Assembly (NCBI GenBank): GCA_030015575.1 | Contig: JASDDO010000006.1 | Location: 379,772,137-379,836,136, forward strand | DNA length: 64,000 nt | DNA from: Agapanthus africanus | Taxonomy: Eukaryota; Streptophyta; Magnoliopsida; Asparagales; Amaryllidaceae | Reading direction: 5' to 3' | In this document: positions 23,233 to 34,102 of the stretch, piece after piece | Numbering within the stretch: the first letter of the stretch is position 1 | How the letters are laid out: the number at the start of each line of letters is the position of its first letter | The notes under the pieces: model-generated | What the model saw: only the letters and a program-made list of their open reading frames with translations | Databases searched by the model: none | Told to the model about the DNA's origin: nothing | Position numbers and translations under genes: made by a program

Positions 23233-24011
23233 GGATGATGCTCAAGTGGTATTTTCTCAGATTACGACACGTGAAGGATGACGTGGCCCGAAGGCCACAG
23301 AGGTGGAATAAATGAGTAGCATTAGGGGCATTCCTCAGGATCTCGTCTTGAGGAAATGTCCGACCCTTCAGGAGACCTCCCTGAGTATTTTCCATCTTCA
23401 CCTAGCAAACTACCAACGGCTCGTCTACGAACTTCCTTGGCCTCACTGCTCGTCTCCGAGCCATCTGACAGGCCGAGCTTCTTCGGCCTCACTGCTCATC
23501 TCCCGGCCATCTGACAGGCCGAGCTTCCTTGGCTTCCCCGATCAACCGAGAGCGCGGAACCCAAAAGCCCCCGCAACGGCTCCGCGTATCTCGCCAGGGC
23601 GAGATATCCGCCTCCCCACGTTCCGTGTCCCACGCTAGCGTGTCCCTCCATTAATGGGCGTATCCCTCTATTAATGCGAGGATAGCGCAGGGGCGTAACT
23701 GACGGCGACGATCTCACGTCTGCTCGCTCCACGCGACCACTATATAAACCCCTTTCTCAAACGACTCAGGTAACTCGAACTTATTCCAATACGCTGTTAC
23801 TCTGCACATATTCTTCGGCACTAACTTGATTGTCGAAGGGACCTACGGTGGTCACCCACTCCGGGACTTTTTTTTGCCGATAGCTCAACGTCAACACCAA
23901 CCTATTGAGTTCCACAGGCTCAACAACTCCTAAATCAAATCTCAACCGTCAAAAACCGCCATCAAAGGATCGATGGGAGACAACATCTAAAGGAGATCCC
24001 ATCCTCCATCA
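23233..24011 (+). repeat. 5' LTR of Tat-1
   Basis: Aligns with 31585-32364. The first base is mutated (GGATGATGCTC against TGATGATGCTC). It ends ATCCTCCATCA. A TATATAAA box is at 23741-23748. The U3 part has tandem CTCGTCTCCGAGCCATCTGA-type repeats near 23430-23520. Confidence 0.9.
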
Positions 24012-24031
24012 GTTGGCGCCATCTGTGGGAA
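24012..24031 (+). promoter_or_regulatory. Primer binding site of Tat-1
   Basis: GTTGGCGCCATCTGTGGGAA directly after the LTR end. The TGGCGCC core and following CTGTGGGA are usual in Tat elements; Tat-2 has the matching site at its own 5' LTR. Confidence 0.75.
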
Positions 24032-24079
24032 CCGCTTCAAAAACTTCACCCCTAAAGTTGATCTTCCGCCCTCGACCCG

Positions 24080-25800
24080 ATGGCGAGCGACGACCGCGAC
24101 GATCCAAATACGAGCCGCCACAAATGAGGTGGGAGCGGCTCGTCTCCCCCTCCCAACGTGATCAACGCCTTATCTGCTCGGATAGACAGGCTCACATCGC
24201 TGGTGGATGTTCTCGTCCGTGTTTAAGCGGCGGGCCCTACCCACCAGACCACCGTTCACCCTCCCCGGGAAAACGATATCCGCAGAAGGACAGATGGGCA
24301 CGCTCAAGTCTTTGATCTCACTCGTGCTCATCCCAGCGTCACCGAGCGCCGGTGTGCCGATTTCGGCCATCGTGGCCTGCATGCGGCGATTGATTTCATG
24401 ACCCGTTGAGCGTCGGACAGCTCCACGCCCCGACCCCAGGGGAGACTGGGCCGTCGTTCCGATGCCTGCCGCGCGTTCTCTCCCTCTAAGGAGGTGTCGG
24501 TTAGCTCGCCTGCTTCCAGGCATGACCGACGACCCTACTCTCGCCGGGGCAGCATGAATGACGAACGTCGGGACTACTCGAGAAAGGCCTCGCCGGAGGA
24601 TCTAAGAAATTTGATAGAGTGGAATCGGAGCCGCACCATCGCACAGACCCGGAGCAGGGGTAGCCACCACTCCGATTGTGCAGAATTCTCGGGATACCAC
24701 CATCGACTTGAGACCCTCGAAAAGAAAATCGAAGGCATACGACGGGATGGCCATGCGTCCGACGAAGGGGCCAAGTACTCCGTCGACTCACTGACAAAGC
24801 CCTTTACAGAAGAGCTGCTGGCCGAGCATGTCTCATCCAGGAACAAGCCGCTCAAAGTGGCCCTCTTCGACGGGAAGTCCGACCCGAAGGAATACTTGGA
24901 TGCATTTATGGCGGGCATGAGCTTCCAAGATAACTCAGACGCAGCTCAATGCCGAGCTTTTCCCGCCACCTTGATTCGAGCAGGCCAGGACTAGTTCCGG
25001 GGGCTTACACAGCGCTCTATATGCACCTTTGAGGAGCTGGCTACCGAATTTCTCAGTCATTTCGTCAGTAACCGACGACAAAAAAAACAGTCGACTACTT
25101 ATTCACTGTCAACAACGGGGACAAGAAATCCTTCAAAGGGTATGTCACCCGCTTCTATAATGCCCTCCTGGAGGTATCCGAGCACCGCGATGAAACAGTC
25201 ATCACCACGCTGAGATCGGGTCTCAGGCACAAAGAGTGGCTCCGCTCGTTTGCATTGGCGCAACCTAAGACCATGGCCGGGGTGAAAGCTTGGACCGAGC
25301 GAGAAATTCAGCTCGAGTCAGAAGTAAACTCAAACCTGTCCCGAGCCAACCAAGCAGACCGAAAGAAGAGGGACAAGGAAGAGAAAAGGAAAGACGACCG
25401 TCCGAGAATTTATTCCCCGAGGTTCTAGGAGTGCACCCCTCTGAACATTTCCTAAGCCGGGCTGTTGGAGGAAGCTAAGGGCGAGAGGTTCTTCAGGCTC
25501 CCGCCGGCAACCCAAAGCATGGGCAAACGACTCTGAGGCCCGTATTGTTCATATCAGCGGACACAAGGACATCCGACCGAGAAGTGTAAACAGTTGCACG
25601 ATTATATCGAAGAGCCGATCCGCTCCGGTCACTTGGCGAAATACCTGTGACACAAACGTCAAGCAGATAGGGGGCAAGCCGGCCAAGTTACAGCCGAAGA
25701 GCTAACAATAGGGTAAATCATAGTCGTCACCAACTGACCCAAGTCCAAGCTACGAGGACACCCGCCGAATCCATTCATTTGATACAGGAGAGTTAAATTA
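24080..25800 (+). pseudogene. Tat-1 gag (broken)
   Basis: The frame begins at ATG 24080 (MASDDRDDPNTS), matching in place the Tat-2 gag start (MVSDHPEDPGTN). It contains NVINALSARIDRLTSLVD, then from 24494 RNLIEWNRSRTIAQTRSRG, the capsid-like block SLTKPFTEELLAEHVSSRN and KVALFDGKSDPKEYLDAFM, and SFKGYVTRFYNALLEV. This is the Retrotrans_gag (PF03732) pattern. A degraded zinc-knuckle-like region follows (GPYCSYQRTQGHPTEKCK), then YIEEPIRSGHLAKYL. Stops at about 24124, 24992 and 25426, a frameshift in an A-run at 25079-25087 and more stops near the end inactivate it. It ends in EELTIG, where protease would follow. Gag forms the virus-like particle that packages element RNA. Confidence 0.85.
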
Positions 25801-25897
25801 AATCATTGAATCTGTATTTTCTTTAATCATAAAAATTCTTGCTTCCATGCAATCTGAACTGCTTCTCTCTGTTTCCATGCTATAACTTATTGCAGGG

Positions 25898-26867
25898 CCA
25901 CCGAGTAGCTTCCTGCTCGGTCCATCCACAGTAGGTAGCTTCCTGCCCATCTATACTGTGGATCTAAAGTCTTCCTCACGAGACCATCGAGTAGCTTCCT
26001 GCTCGATCCATCCGCAGTGGATAGTTTCCTGCCCAACAACGCTGTGGATCAAAAGCCCTCCTCACGAGGCCACCGAGTAGCTTCCTGCTCGGTCCATCCG
26101 CAGTGGGTAGGTTCCTGCCCAACAACGCTGTGGATTTAAATCCCTCCTCACGAGGCCACCAAGGAGCTTCCTGCTCGGTCCATCCGCAGTGGGTAACTTC
26201 CTTCCCAACAACGCTGTGGATCAAAAGCCCTCCTTACGAGGCCACATAGTAGCTTTCTGCTCGGTCCATCCGCAGTGGGTAGTTTCTTTCCCAACAACGC
26301 TGTGGATCTAAAACTCTCCTCATGAGGCCACCGTGTAGCTTCCTGCTCGGTCCATCCGCAGTGGATAGCTTCCTGCCCAACAATGCTATGGATCAAAAAC
26401 CCTCCTTACAAGGCCACCGAGTAGCTTTCTGCTCGGTCCATCTGTAGTGGATAACTTCCTGCCCAATAACGCTGTGGATCCAAATTCCTCACCATAAGGC
26501 CACTAAGTAGCTTCCTGCTCGGTCCATCCACGGTGGGTACCTTCCTGCCCAACAATGCTGTGGATCAAAAGCCCTCACCACGAGGCGGTCGGACAGATTC
26601 CTGCTCGGCACATCCTCAGCGGGTAGTTTCCTGCCCAACATACTGTGGATCTAAATCCCTCCTCACGAGTCCACCGAGTAACTTCCTGCTCGGTCCATCC
26701 GTAGCGGGTGGTTTCCTGACCAACAACGCTGGGGATCCAAAACCCTCGTCCCGAGACCACCGAGTAACTTCCTGCTCAGTCCATCCGCAGTGGGTAGATT
26801 CATGCCCTATAAAGAAGCGGATCTAAAAGCCCTCCCCATGAGGCCACCAAGCGGCTTTCTGCTCGGC
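25898..26867 (+). repeat. 86-bp tandem array, 12 units (Tat-1)
   Basis: Units hold CCACCGAGTAGCTTCCTGCT and CAACGCTGTGGAT. The CCA landmark falls at 25898, 25984, 26070, 26156, 26242, 26328, 26414, 26500, 26586, 26671, 26756 and 26844, so the period is 86 for most of the array. Units differ by substitutions. It lies between gag and the antisense gene, where pol should be. Tat-2 has an array of the same period in the same place. Confidence 0.95.
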
Positions 26868-27110
26868 CCATCAATCGGTTCATACTCGATGTGTGATCAC
26901 CACCTCGATTCCGAGGAAAGGGAATATACCAATCTTCCTACACTCGGCCCATCAATCGGTTCATACTTGATGCGCGATCACCACCTTGACTCCGAGGGAA
27001 GCGAGGATACCGACCTTCCTACACTTGGCCATCAATCGATTCATACTCGATGCGCGATCACCACCTCGACTCTGAAGAAAGGGAGGATATCGACCTTCCT
27101 ACGCTTGGCT
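26868..27110 (+). repeat. 81-bp tandem array, 3 units (Tat-1)
   Basis: Units beginning CCATCAATCGGTTCATACT start at 26868, 26949 and 27029 and contain GATCACCACCTCGA. They follow directly on the 86-bp array but differ from it in sequence. Confidence 0.9.
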
Positions 27111-27280
27111 ACCGCGCCTATAAATACTCGCAGAAAAGGTGGACACCGGCCTAACACTTGCAAGATTAAGAAATCTACGAGCTAAAAATACCTGCGCAAT
27201 GAAGATTCAAACAATGAAAAGTATACGAGCTAAAGTACTTGCGCAGTGAGCAGACATTTGGGCAAAGAAAAAAGGCGCAC

Positions 27281-27286
27281 TTTATT
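27281..27286 (-). terminator. Polyadenylation-type signal of the Tat-1 antisense gene
   Basis: AATAAA on the minus strand, about 118 bases past the antisense stop codon. Between them is GGCTGAGAAGCC (about 27319-27330 on the plus strand, inverted), the short motif also present after the two antisense ORFs of Tat-2. Confidence 0.5.
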
Positions 27287-28487
27287 TATAATCAAAGATA
27301 AATACAAGGTGTTCTGGGCTTCTCAGCCTTATAGAAATGCCTGGAGGCTTACAAAATTTTAATGGGTTATTTTAAAAGAAAAAAATCTTCAAGGGAGGTA
27401 AGCTCAGGCCGCCCGCTCGGCCGAGATCTCACCCTGCTCGAGGCCGCCATCAGGGACCAAAACTGCGACTTCGAGGTCGGCGCATCCGCCGACAGCCTCG
27501 CCCCCAACTGACGCCTCGGCGACTTCCCTTTGCGGCGCTTCCTCGGTCAGTAGGTATTTAGGGCGGTGCTCGCTGTCATCGAATCCCGGTATAGACTCCT
27601 TGACGGCGTTGAGAGCGCTGTGCCATACGACGGTCGCGGATTCGGTAAGATCAGCGTAAAATTGGTTGGACGCCTTGTATTCCTCCACGGAGTTCGCCGT
27701 CCGGCTCTCGGCAAGCTTCACCGCGTCCTTAGCCACCCGGACATCCCTCTTGAGGACGTCCCTCTACTTCTTCATCAAGTTGTAGAGGCTGTTCATCTCC
27801 TTCAACTTAGCCTGGATAGTCCGGTTGGACTCATCCAGGAGCAGATGAGACTCCTTCAGCTTGGAGTTCGTCAACCCCTCGGCGACCAATCGAGTGTCGA
27901 GGATAGCCGTTTTATCCTCCGCCTGCCGCGGTTGGAGGCGGAGTTCCTCCTCCCGTGAAGAGGATTCGCCCGCCTTTTTCATGGCTGGGGTTACCTCCTC
28001 GGATTCCATGGCGACGAGGAGAGCGCAGTGATGAAGGACCTGAAGAAAGCAGCAAACGGGTTAGAAAGTTCAAACCGAGGAAACAAGACTTGAGAAATTT
28101 TAAGAAAAGTCAAGTACCGACCTGAACCGTCTCCTGCGCTATGGCGACCACCTGGGCCTTCATGGTCCCCAGGGGAATCTTGCCCCCCGGCTGCCTGCTC
28201 CATGTACGAAAGCAAGCTATCGACGACGGAGAGTCCCGAGGGCACCTCAATACAGAAGTCGCCCTCCTACACTGGGATCTCGGTAGAATGTGGCCAAGAG
28301 ACCGTCTACTTTAGCCTTTTGAGGGGGATTTTGGCGGGCTCAGCCTCCTCCTCCTCTCTTGCCCGTGATGCCGGGTCCCGCGCATGCTTATGACCTCCCC
28401 CCGCGGCGTTCTTCTGGGGCTTGGGAAGCGGCGGAAGGCTTGGACATTGGAGTTGGCCTCAGGGCCGAGCTGGGACCGGGTCGGGAC

Positions 28488-29928
28488 TGTTGAAGTCGAA
28501 AATTGCACCCTGGTTGACCAAGTCAAAGTTAAAGTCAACCCCAAACCAAGTGGGCCCATGCCCAGGTCGAGTCCGAACATGAAGCGACCGGCCCTCCCCA
28601 TGCCAAAATGAAATCATGTAATAAATAATTTTTATGTAATTTTTTATGCATGAATGTTAACAAAATGGGCATAAAGCCAAATTTTTGTAAGCCCGTGGCT
28701 TATGTGCAAAAAGAAATGGCATATGAGCCATGGGATGGACAAAATGCCATTTTGTAGAGCCCAAAGAGCTATATGTAAATATGTAAGCCTATAAAAGGCA
28801 ACATGATGATGAATAAATAGACACTTTTCACTCCCCTCAAAAACTAAGGTTTGTGCCTCCTTCCCCTTTCTCAAGGGTCTAAAACCCTTTTCCTCTTCTT
28901 TGAATTAAATCAAGAGTTTAACTCTTCCTTTCTAAAAAATAAATAGTTTTTCACCACAAAACCCATAAAGGGGAGCTCGGATCTCCAATCAGATCTCGAA
29001 AAGGGGAGACTTTTAAGTCTCGTCCCCTTTTCTCCAAGATCCTGCCGATCAAGAGAAGGAAGAAGGAGACCCATCTCCAAAAATCTAACTTTGGACAGAT
29101 CCAACGCTCAAAAGAAGAGCAATAAATCCCCAGGAGTTCAACTCCTTTCTAGATCTGTTGGAGTTTAACTCCATTAATTATTTTCTGTTAGGAGTTCAAC
29201 TCCAAAAATTTCTTGGGAGATCAACTCCCCAGCCTAAGGGCTAGGCCCCTTCCCGCGGGTGTTTCCCGTGATCACGTATGCGCTGCGTGACCCCGGGCGC
29301 TAAGGCGCCCATGGTCACGTGCGAGCCATGTGACCCCGGGCGCTAAGACGCCCATCGGTCACGTGCGCGCCACGTGACCCCGAGCACTAGGGCGCCCATC
29401 GGTCACGTGTGCGCCACGTGACCCCGGGCGCTAGGGTGCCCAATGGTCACGTGCGCGCCACGTGACCCCGGGCACCATGCGCCCCCATGCTATGCACGCG
29501 TCTTTAAGACGCTTTTTCCCTTCTTTTTTTATGCACTCCATACTAAATGTGTCTCCCCGTTAGAAAAAAATTTCTAACGGGGTGCTACCCTGCACCACAT
29601 AAAGGGGCTGCTAGCCCCCTTGACCCCCAACCCGCTATCCGGGTAGCGGGACCCCCGTACAAACTCTGCGGGGCCCCCGATACATCCAAACCCCCTTCAA
29701 AACACAACACTGCACATTGAGTTCGCATGACCAGTTTAACCCGTTAATCGGAGGTTCCCTCGCTCCAAAGGCGGGGAGTAATTAACGGCAGCTTAGTCCG
29801 CGGCTGCCGGAGATTCGGATCCCCATAATCAATAAACCCCAGCCTACCCTAGGCAGGGGGAATCTGTAATGCACCTGACAAACGCGTGCGTATTCCCATC
29901 TCAATGGGGTGACGAAAAACACCCTACA
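28488..29928 (+). mobile_element. Solo LTR, copy B (intact, 1441 bp)
   Basis: Starts TGTTGAAGTCGAAAATTGC and ends AAAACACCCTACA, with perfect TSD GGGAC at 28483-28487 and 29929-29933. It matches the split solo LTR at 3406-16419 throughout, including the regions CTAACGGGG..GCCCC and CAATCTGTAATGC-type sequence near the end. It interrupts the Tat-1 antisense gene. No internal element sequence is attached. Confidence 0.92.
29268..29488. repeat. 44-bp GC-rich array with repeated CACGTG palindromes
   Basis: Five units of about 44 bases, each with GGTCACGTGCGCGCCACGTG-like sequence followed by ACCCCGGGCGCTA. Within units TCACGTG and CACGTGA form nested palindromes. CACGTG is the G-box core recognised by plant bZIP and bHLH factors. 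Copy A has only a shorter, diverged version near 15895-15975. Confidence 0.85.
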
Positions 29929-31130
29929 GGGACGAGCTCACGCCCCCGACCTTCCTTCCTTGGTTCTTAGCGGCCATGGCGGCTAGGATCTTCAATCGGT
30001 CTATGGGCTCAGCAAAAAAGAACACAAACAAAAGGGAGTTAGCGACACTGAAAAGGCAAAAGAAGTTAACGAAGTCTAAATAGGTCTTCGAAAGCCCTAA
30101 CTTATCCAGAAAATGCACAGGACTAAGCCCAGCCTCACTCAGTGCCTGTTCGGATAGCAGAACATCCGCCCGCTGGATTGGTTCCTACTGGAACACCACC
30201 CTCGCCTCGGGGGAAGTCGACTGCTTTTCCCTTGGGCAGTCGGCCATGTGCCACTGTATAGGCACAGGCCAATTCTCGGTCTCAGGTAGCCCGACGAATA
30301 CAAACTTCTCCTTACATTCGTGAATGGAAGAAGAGACAACTACTACCCCCGACCCGGCCACCTCACCCTTACGCTTTTTATAAGAAAAATACACCCAGCT
30401 CGGCTCTTCCTTGCTAATGCCAGGGTGGTTTTTATAACAAAGGAAAGACACAATAAGGGTCAAACTGAAGGGGATTTGATCGAGTATTAGCCGGACTAGA
30501 AATCCGAGGAGGGTTCTCTACGAGTCAGGCACTAGCTGACCCAGGGAAGACGGAAGCAATGAAGCACCCCACAAACCTCGGTTGGGAAGGGCAGACGCAT
30601 TCCTGTCTGGAACGCTTTCAAATACAAGGCAATTTTCTTGCCCTGCACCTGGTCTGCCCGCTCACCCTCTCTAGCTAAACGGAGTGAGCAGCTGGAGGGG
30701 ATGTGGAATCGAGTCCGAATTTCGGAAAGCTTGTGCAGACTCTTCAAAATGGAGGGTGCATCGCGGGTGTTCCTGATGCGCACCTTGGGAGACCTTGTCG
30801 CCGCCCGACGGTGAGTGACAAGGACGTCCCTGACTCCAGGGGGCGAGCCCAACACAGAAGACGAAGAAGAAGAAGAACCTTCTTGGCCATCTGAAGCCGA
30901 AGAGGAGAAAGACCCACTGGACTCGGCCCCAGAAACCGAGGCCTTATCGTCCGACTCCACCCTTACTATCTCTACAGATTCTTCGGATGAAGACATCTAA
31001 CCTAATTCAAAGGAAGGGACTCGCCGAGGAAAAATCAACAGAGGATCCGATCTAAGAAGTGGAGCACCGGGCAATCTTCAACAATGAAAGAAATTAGAGC
31101 AAAGTGTCGGCCCTAGGATGGTCCCCTCCT

Positions 31131-31138
31131 ATTTATAC
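31131..31138 (-). promoter_or_regulatory. TATA box of the Tat-1 antisense gene
   Basis: TATAAATA on the minus strand, about 135 bases upstream of ATG 30996. Tat-2 has GATAAATAG in the corresponding place, about 120 bases upstream of its antisense ATG. Confidence 0.55.
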
Positions 31139-31570
31139 ACCCCAAAGGAGAACATTTTACGGCCCAGATTGATTCCCGCCAAAACGAAACGTCGCGCCTA
31201 GCGGCCGGCGGGGCTCCACGTGGTGATCGGCCATTGGGGATATCTCTTCAACTGCAGGAGTTAGAGACAGACTGTCGCTTCCGCTAACCAACGTCGGACA
31301 CGTGGCCCGTACCCCAACTGACGAATTGACTAAAACGGCGCCCCCTCTTTAAAGCGCAGTCATTTCACTGATTCGCTGACGCCATCGGAGATACGCGCAA
31401 AAATTCAGGCGCACGACGAGACGACACATGGGCCCAAAGATCGAAACGACACAGCGGCTAAACGCCATGTCGTTCCCGTGCAAACCACATTCTGATTCTC
31501 GGCGCCAAACCAAGCTGAAGAAAAACCGAGCAGGCCACTCTCGACCCAACCCATAAATAGGTCGGAACGA

Positions 31571-31584
31571 GAGTAGGGGGCTAA
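31571..31584 (+). promoter_or_regulatory. Polypurine tract of Tat-1
   Basis: GAGTAGGGGGCTAA directly precedes the 3' LTR. The third Tat copy has the matching inverted tract right of 61869 and Tat-2 a similar one right of 37948. Confidence 0.75.
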
Positions 31585-32364
31585 TGATGATGCTCACAAG
31601 TGGTATTTTCTTAGATTACGACACGTGGTGGATGACGTGTCCTGAAGGCTATGAAGGTGGAATAAATGAGTTGCATTAGGGGCATTCCTCGGGATTTCGT
31701 CTCGAGGAAGTGTCCGACCCTTCAGAAGACCCCCCTGAATACTTTCCACCTTCACCTAAAAAACTATCAACAGCTCGTCTCCGAGCTTCCTCGGCCTCAC
31801 TGCTCGTCTCCGAGCCATCTGACAGGCCGAGTTTTCTCGGTCGCACTGCTCGTCTCCGAGCAATCTGAAAGGCCGAGCTTTCTCAGATTCCCCGGTCAAC
31901 CGAGAGCGCGGAACCCATGCGCCTCCGCAATGGCTCCGTGTATCTCGCTAGGGCGAGATATCCGCCTCTCCACGTTCCGCGTCCCACGCTAGCGCGTCCT
32001 CCCATTAATGGGCGTATCCCGCCATTAATGCGAGAATAACGTAGGGCCATAACTGACAGCGACGATCTCGTGCCTGCTCGTTCCACGTGACCGCTATATA
32101 AACCCCTCTCACAGACGACTCAGGTAACTTGAATTTATTCCAATACGCCGTTATTCTGCACCTACTTCTCGGCACTAACTTGATCGTCGGAGGGTCCTAC
32201 GGTGACCACCCATCCCGTGACTTCTTTTGCAGATTGCTCAGCGTCAACGTCAACCCATTGAGATCCATACGCTCAACAACTCCCAAACCAAATCTTAACC
32301 GTTAAAGACCGCCATCACAGAATCGACAGAGGACAACATTTGAAGGAGATCCCATCCTCTATAA
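31585..32364 (+). repeat. 3' LTR of Tat-1
   Basis: Starts TGATGATGCTCACAAGTGG and ends CCTCTATAA, a mutated CA end, followed by TSD CAAAC. TATATAAA lies at 32095-32102. Confidence 0.9.
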
Positions 32365-32421
32365 CAAACCAAAAGCATATATTCATATAGCATTATAGAG
32401 AGAGTGACACACACACACACA

Positions 32422-33806
32422 TGATTCGTATGTCAAAGAATTTATATAACCGCAATCAAGAACAGCGTCGCTTGGTAGCTAGCCGGTGAGTACGGGTCGG
32501 TCCACAGGGATTTTGTGAATTTTCTAATTGTTCTTACGAGTTAATTCCAAACGGTGTGAACGGATTGATTAAATCTAAAAGCTAAATTAATCTAGATCTA
32601 AATCTTGCTAGGGTTAGGTTTAGGGTAAGTTTGGAAATGCAAAGATTCTCCACCGCTTTCTATACCCAAATTAAGATCTATGAGGTGTTATGGTAATTAT
32701 TAATAAAGGGGATTAGTACCATCAGAAAGAAACGGTGTTTCTTCCTCTAGGTTCTTGTTCTTCCTTTCTTAATCCTTACCCTAATCTCCATGGAAAACAC
32801 GCTCAACCGGGCTTTTATACTACGGTATCACCGCTACCTCGTAGGATAGGATGCCGTAGGGAGCGGTGTGTGCATGTATGCATGGAGTCCTATAAAAACG
32901 TGTGATAGGCAAGAAAGGGTGAGAGATCTTCATCTCTAAAGCCTTCCCCAAATCTAACCCTAACAAGCGAGGAGGCTACTCGCTCATTAGGGAATTGAAG
33001 AACATTCTAACTATCTATCTAGGGCAAGGAATTAAAGATCTAACTAGGGAAGATAAGAAATTACCTAGGGCAGATAATAAAATTAACTAGGGCAAATAAA
33101 AAGAACTACTTACAAATTAATGCACCCTTCATTCATTGCAGAAATTACAGATCTGAATTTTTAGATATAAAATTAGGCACAAGAAGAGGCATACCTCAAA
33201 AGAGGTATTAGGGTTTCTATTTATAGATTCATAGAAAACCCTAGGGTTACAATCGACGCACATATGCTATTACAAAAATACCCCCTAAGAAGACTAGTCA
33301 CCACGCCGCCACACATTATGGAAAAAATTCTCGCCACCACGGGCTTAGCACGGCCGCGGAACCGCGGCCGCAAGCCAGGTTTGGCCGCGGTTCCGCGGCC
33401 AAATAGTAGGCTTGTATGCTGAAATTTGGTCTTCTGCTTCCAGTTGACCTTTTCTTCCTGTTTCTTTGGTTGGTTCTTCGGAATGTTTTCTCGTTCTCTC
33501 CCAGATCTCCGCAGTGAATAATTGTAGTGGACTTTTACCGTTGCTTCGTGTCGAAGTCTTGAACCTTGCGCTGCCTTGTTCTTTGTGAACTGATCTTCGT
33601 TTATTCTCCAACTATAGGCTTGATCAAGATTCCAGCATTTATCGGTCGTAGTCTCACTTTGTATCATTTTTTTCATCAATTTCACTGTTTTTATTCCAAG
33701 AACCTGTAACCTGTAACTATGTAGCAGACATGGATCAAAATCACCTGTTTATTTATAAAATGAATAAGAATGAGGAATATAATAATGCAATGTTATGATA
33801 TGAACA
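32422..33806 (-). mobile_element. Athila-like solo LTR, inverted
   Basis: Read on the minus strand it starts TGTTCATATC (compare TGTTCATACC in Athila-1) and ends CATACGAATCA. Near its end it carries the conserved U5-like block (CCTGTGGACCGACCCGTACTC inverted at 32488-32510) and the preceding GCTAGC segment seen in Athila-1. It also has the palindromic GGCCGCGGTTCCGCGG motif at about 33380-33400. Flanks ACACA and ATACA suggest a target duplication with one change. No internal sequence is attached. The 154-codon minus-strand frame inside it resembles nothing and is not called. Confidence 0.6.
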
Positions 33807-34102
33807 ATACACACAAAATTTCTTTTAAGATATATATTGGATAATATTTATTTGGCCTTCTATGAAAGCATATCCAAAGCCAATTGTGTAGGTTAGTAGA
33901 GAAAAATTTATTCATTTGCAAACAGTTTCATTGTTAGCAGCAATTATATAGCAGGAGGACCAGTGAGATCTAACTCAACGGTTAAAAAAAAGGGATTTAC
34001 GTAATATTAAAGTAGATCTCAGTCGACTACGAAGGGAAGGTATATAAAATATAAATCCCAACAAGCCATACTGATAGAGGTCCTTTTCGGGTCTCCGTCA
34101 GA

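Larger units (their letters stand above)
27404..30996 (-). pseudogene. Tat-1 antisense gene aORF1 (PF04195-like), split by solo LTR
   Basis: Read on the minus strand from ATG 30996 (MSSSEESVEIVRVESDDK). Parts in order are a Ser-rich acidic N-terminus, RTRFHIPSSCSLRLAREGER, the core KIALYLKAFQTGMRLPFPTE with LLGFLV downstream, and SWVYFSYKKRKGEVAG. An in-frame TAG lies at 30187-30185, after which the same frame continues (DVLLSEQALSEAGLSPVHFL). An intron and then the solo LTR (28488-29928) follow. Past it are PSGLSVVDSLLSYMEQAAGG, an 82-bp intron at 28121-28040 with GT..AG borders, and a charged, coiled-coil-like C-terminus ending GGLEQGEISAERAA. The core resembles the plant family often annotated 'putative gypsy type transposon' (PF04195). 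Its role is unknown. Extra stops (for example 27766-27764) and the insertion make it a pseudogene. Tat-2 carries a homologue. Confidence 0.75.
23233..32364 (+). mobile_element. Tat-like LTR retrotransposon without pol (Tat-1)
   Basis: LTRs of 779 and 780 bp (23233-24011, 31585-32364) flank an interior with, in order, a TTGGCGCC-type primer site, a broken gag, two tandem arrays (86-bp and 81-bp units), and an antisense spliced gene. That gene is split by a solo LTR at 28488-29928. A polypurine tract GAGTAGGGGGCTAA follows. The TSD is CAAAC (23228-23232, 32365-32369). Gag ends near the point where protease should begin; no protease, reverse transcriptase, RNase H or integrase is found. Tat-lineage elements are known for extra ORFs near the 3' end, including antisense ones. 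This copy is non-autonomous. A matching LTR of the same subfamily lies at 61052-61869. Confidence 0.88.

Noticed and set aside
33221-33685. A 154-codon minus-strand frame in the Athila-like solo LTR
   Set aside because: Lies across LTR U3 sequence with palindromes; composition and lack of motifs suggest chance.
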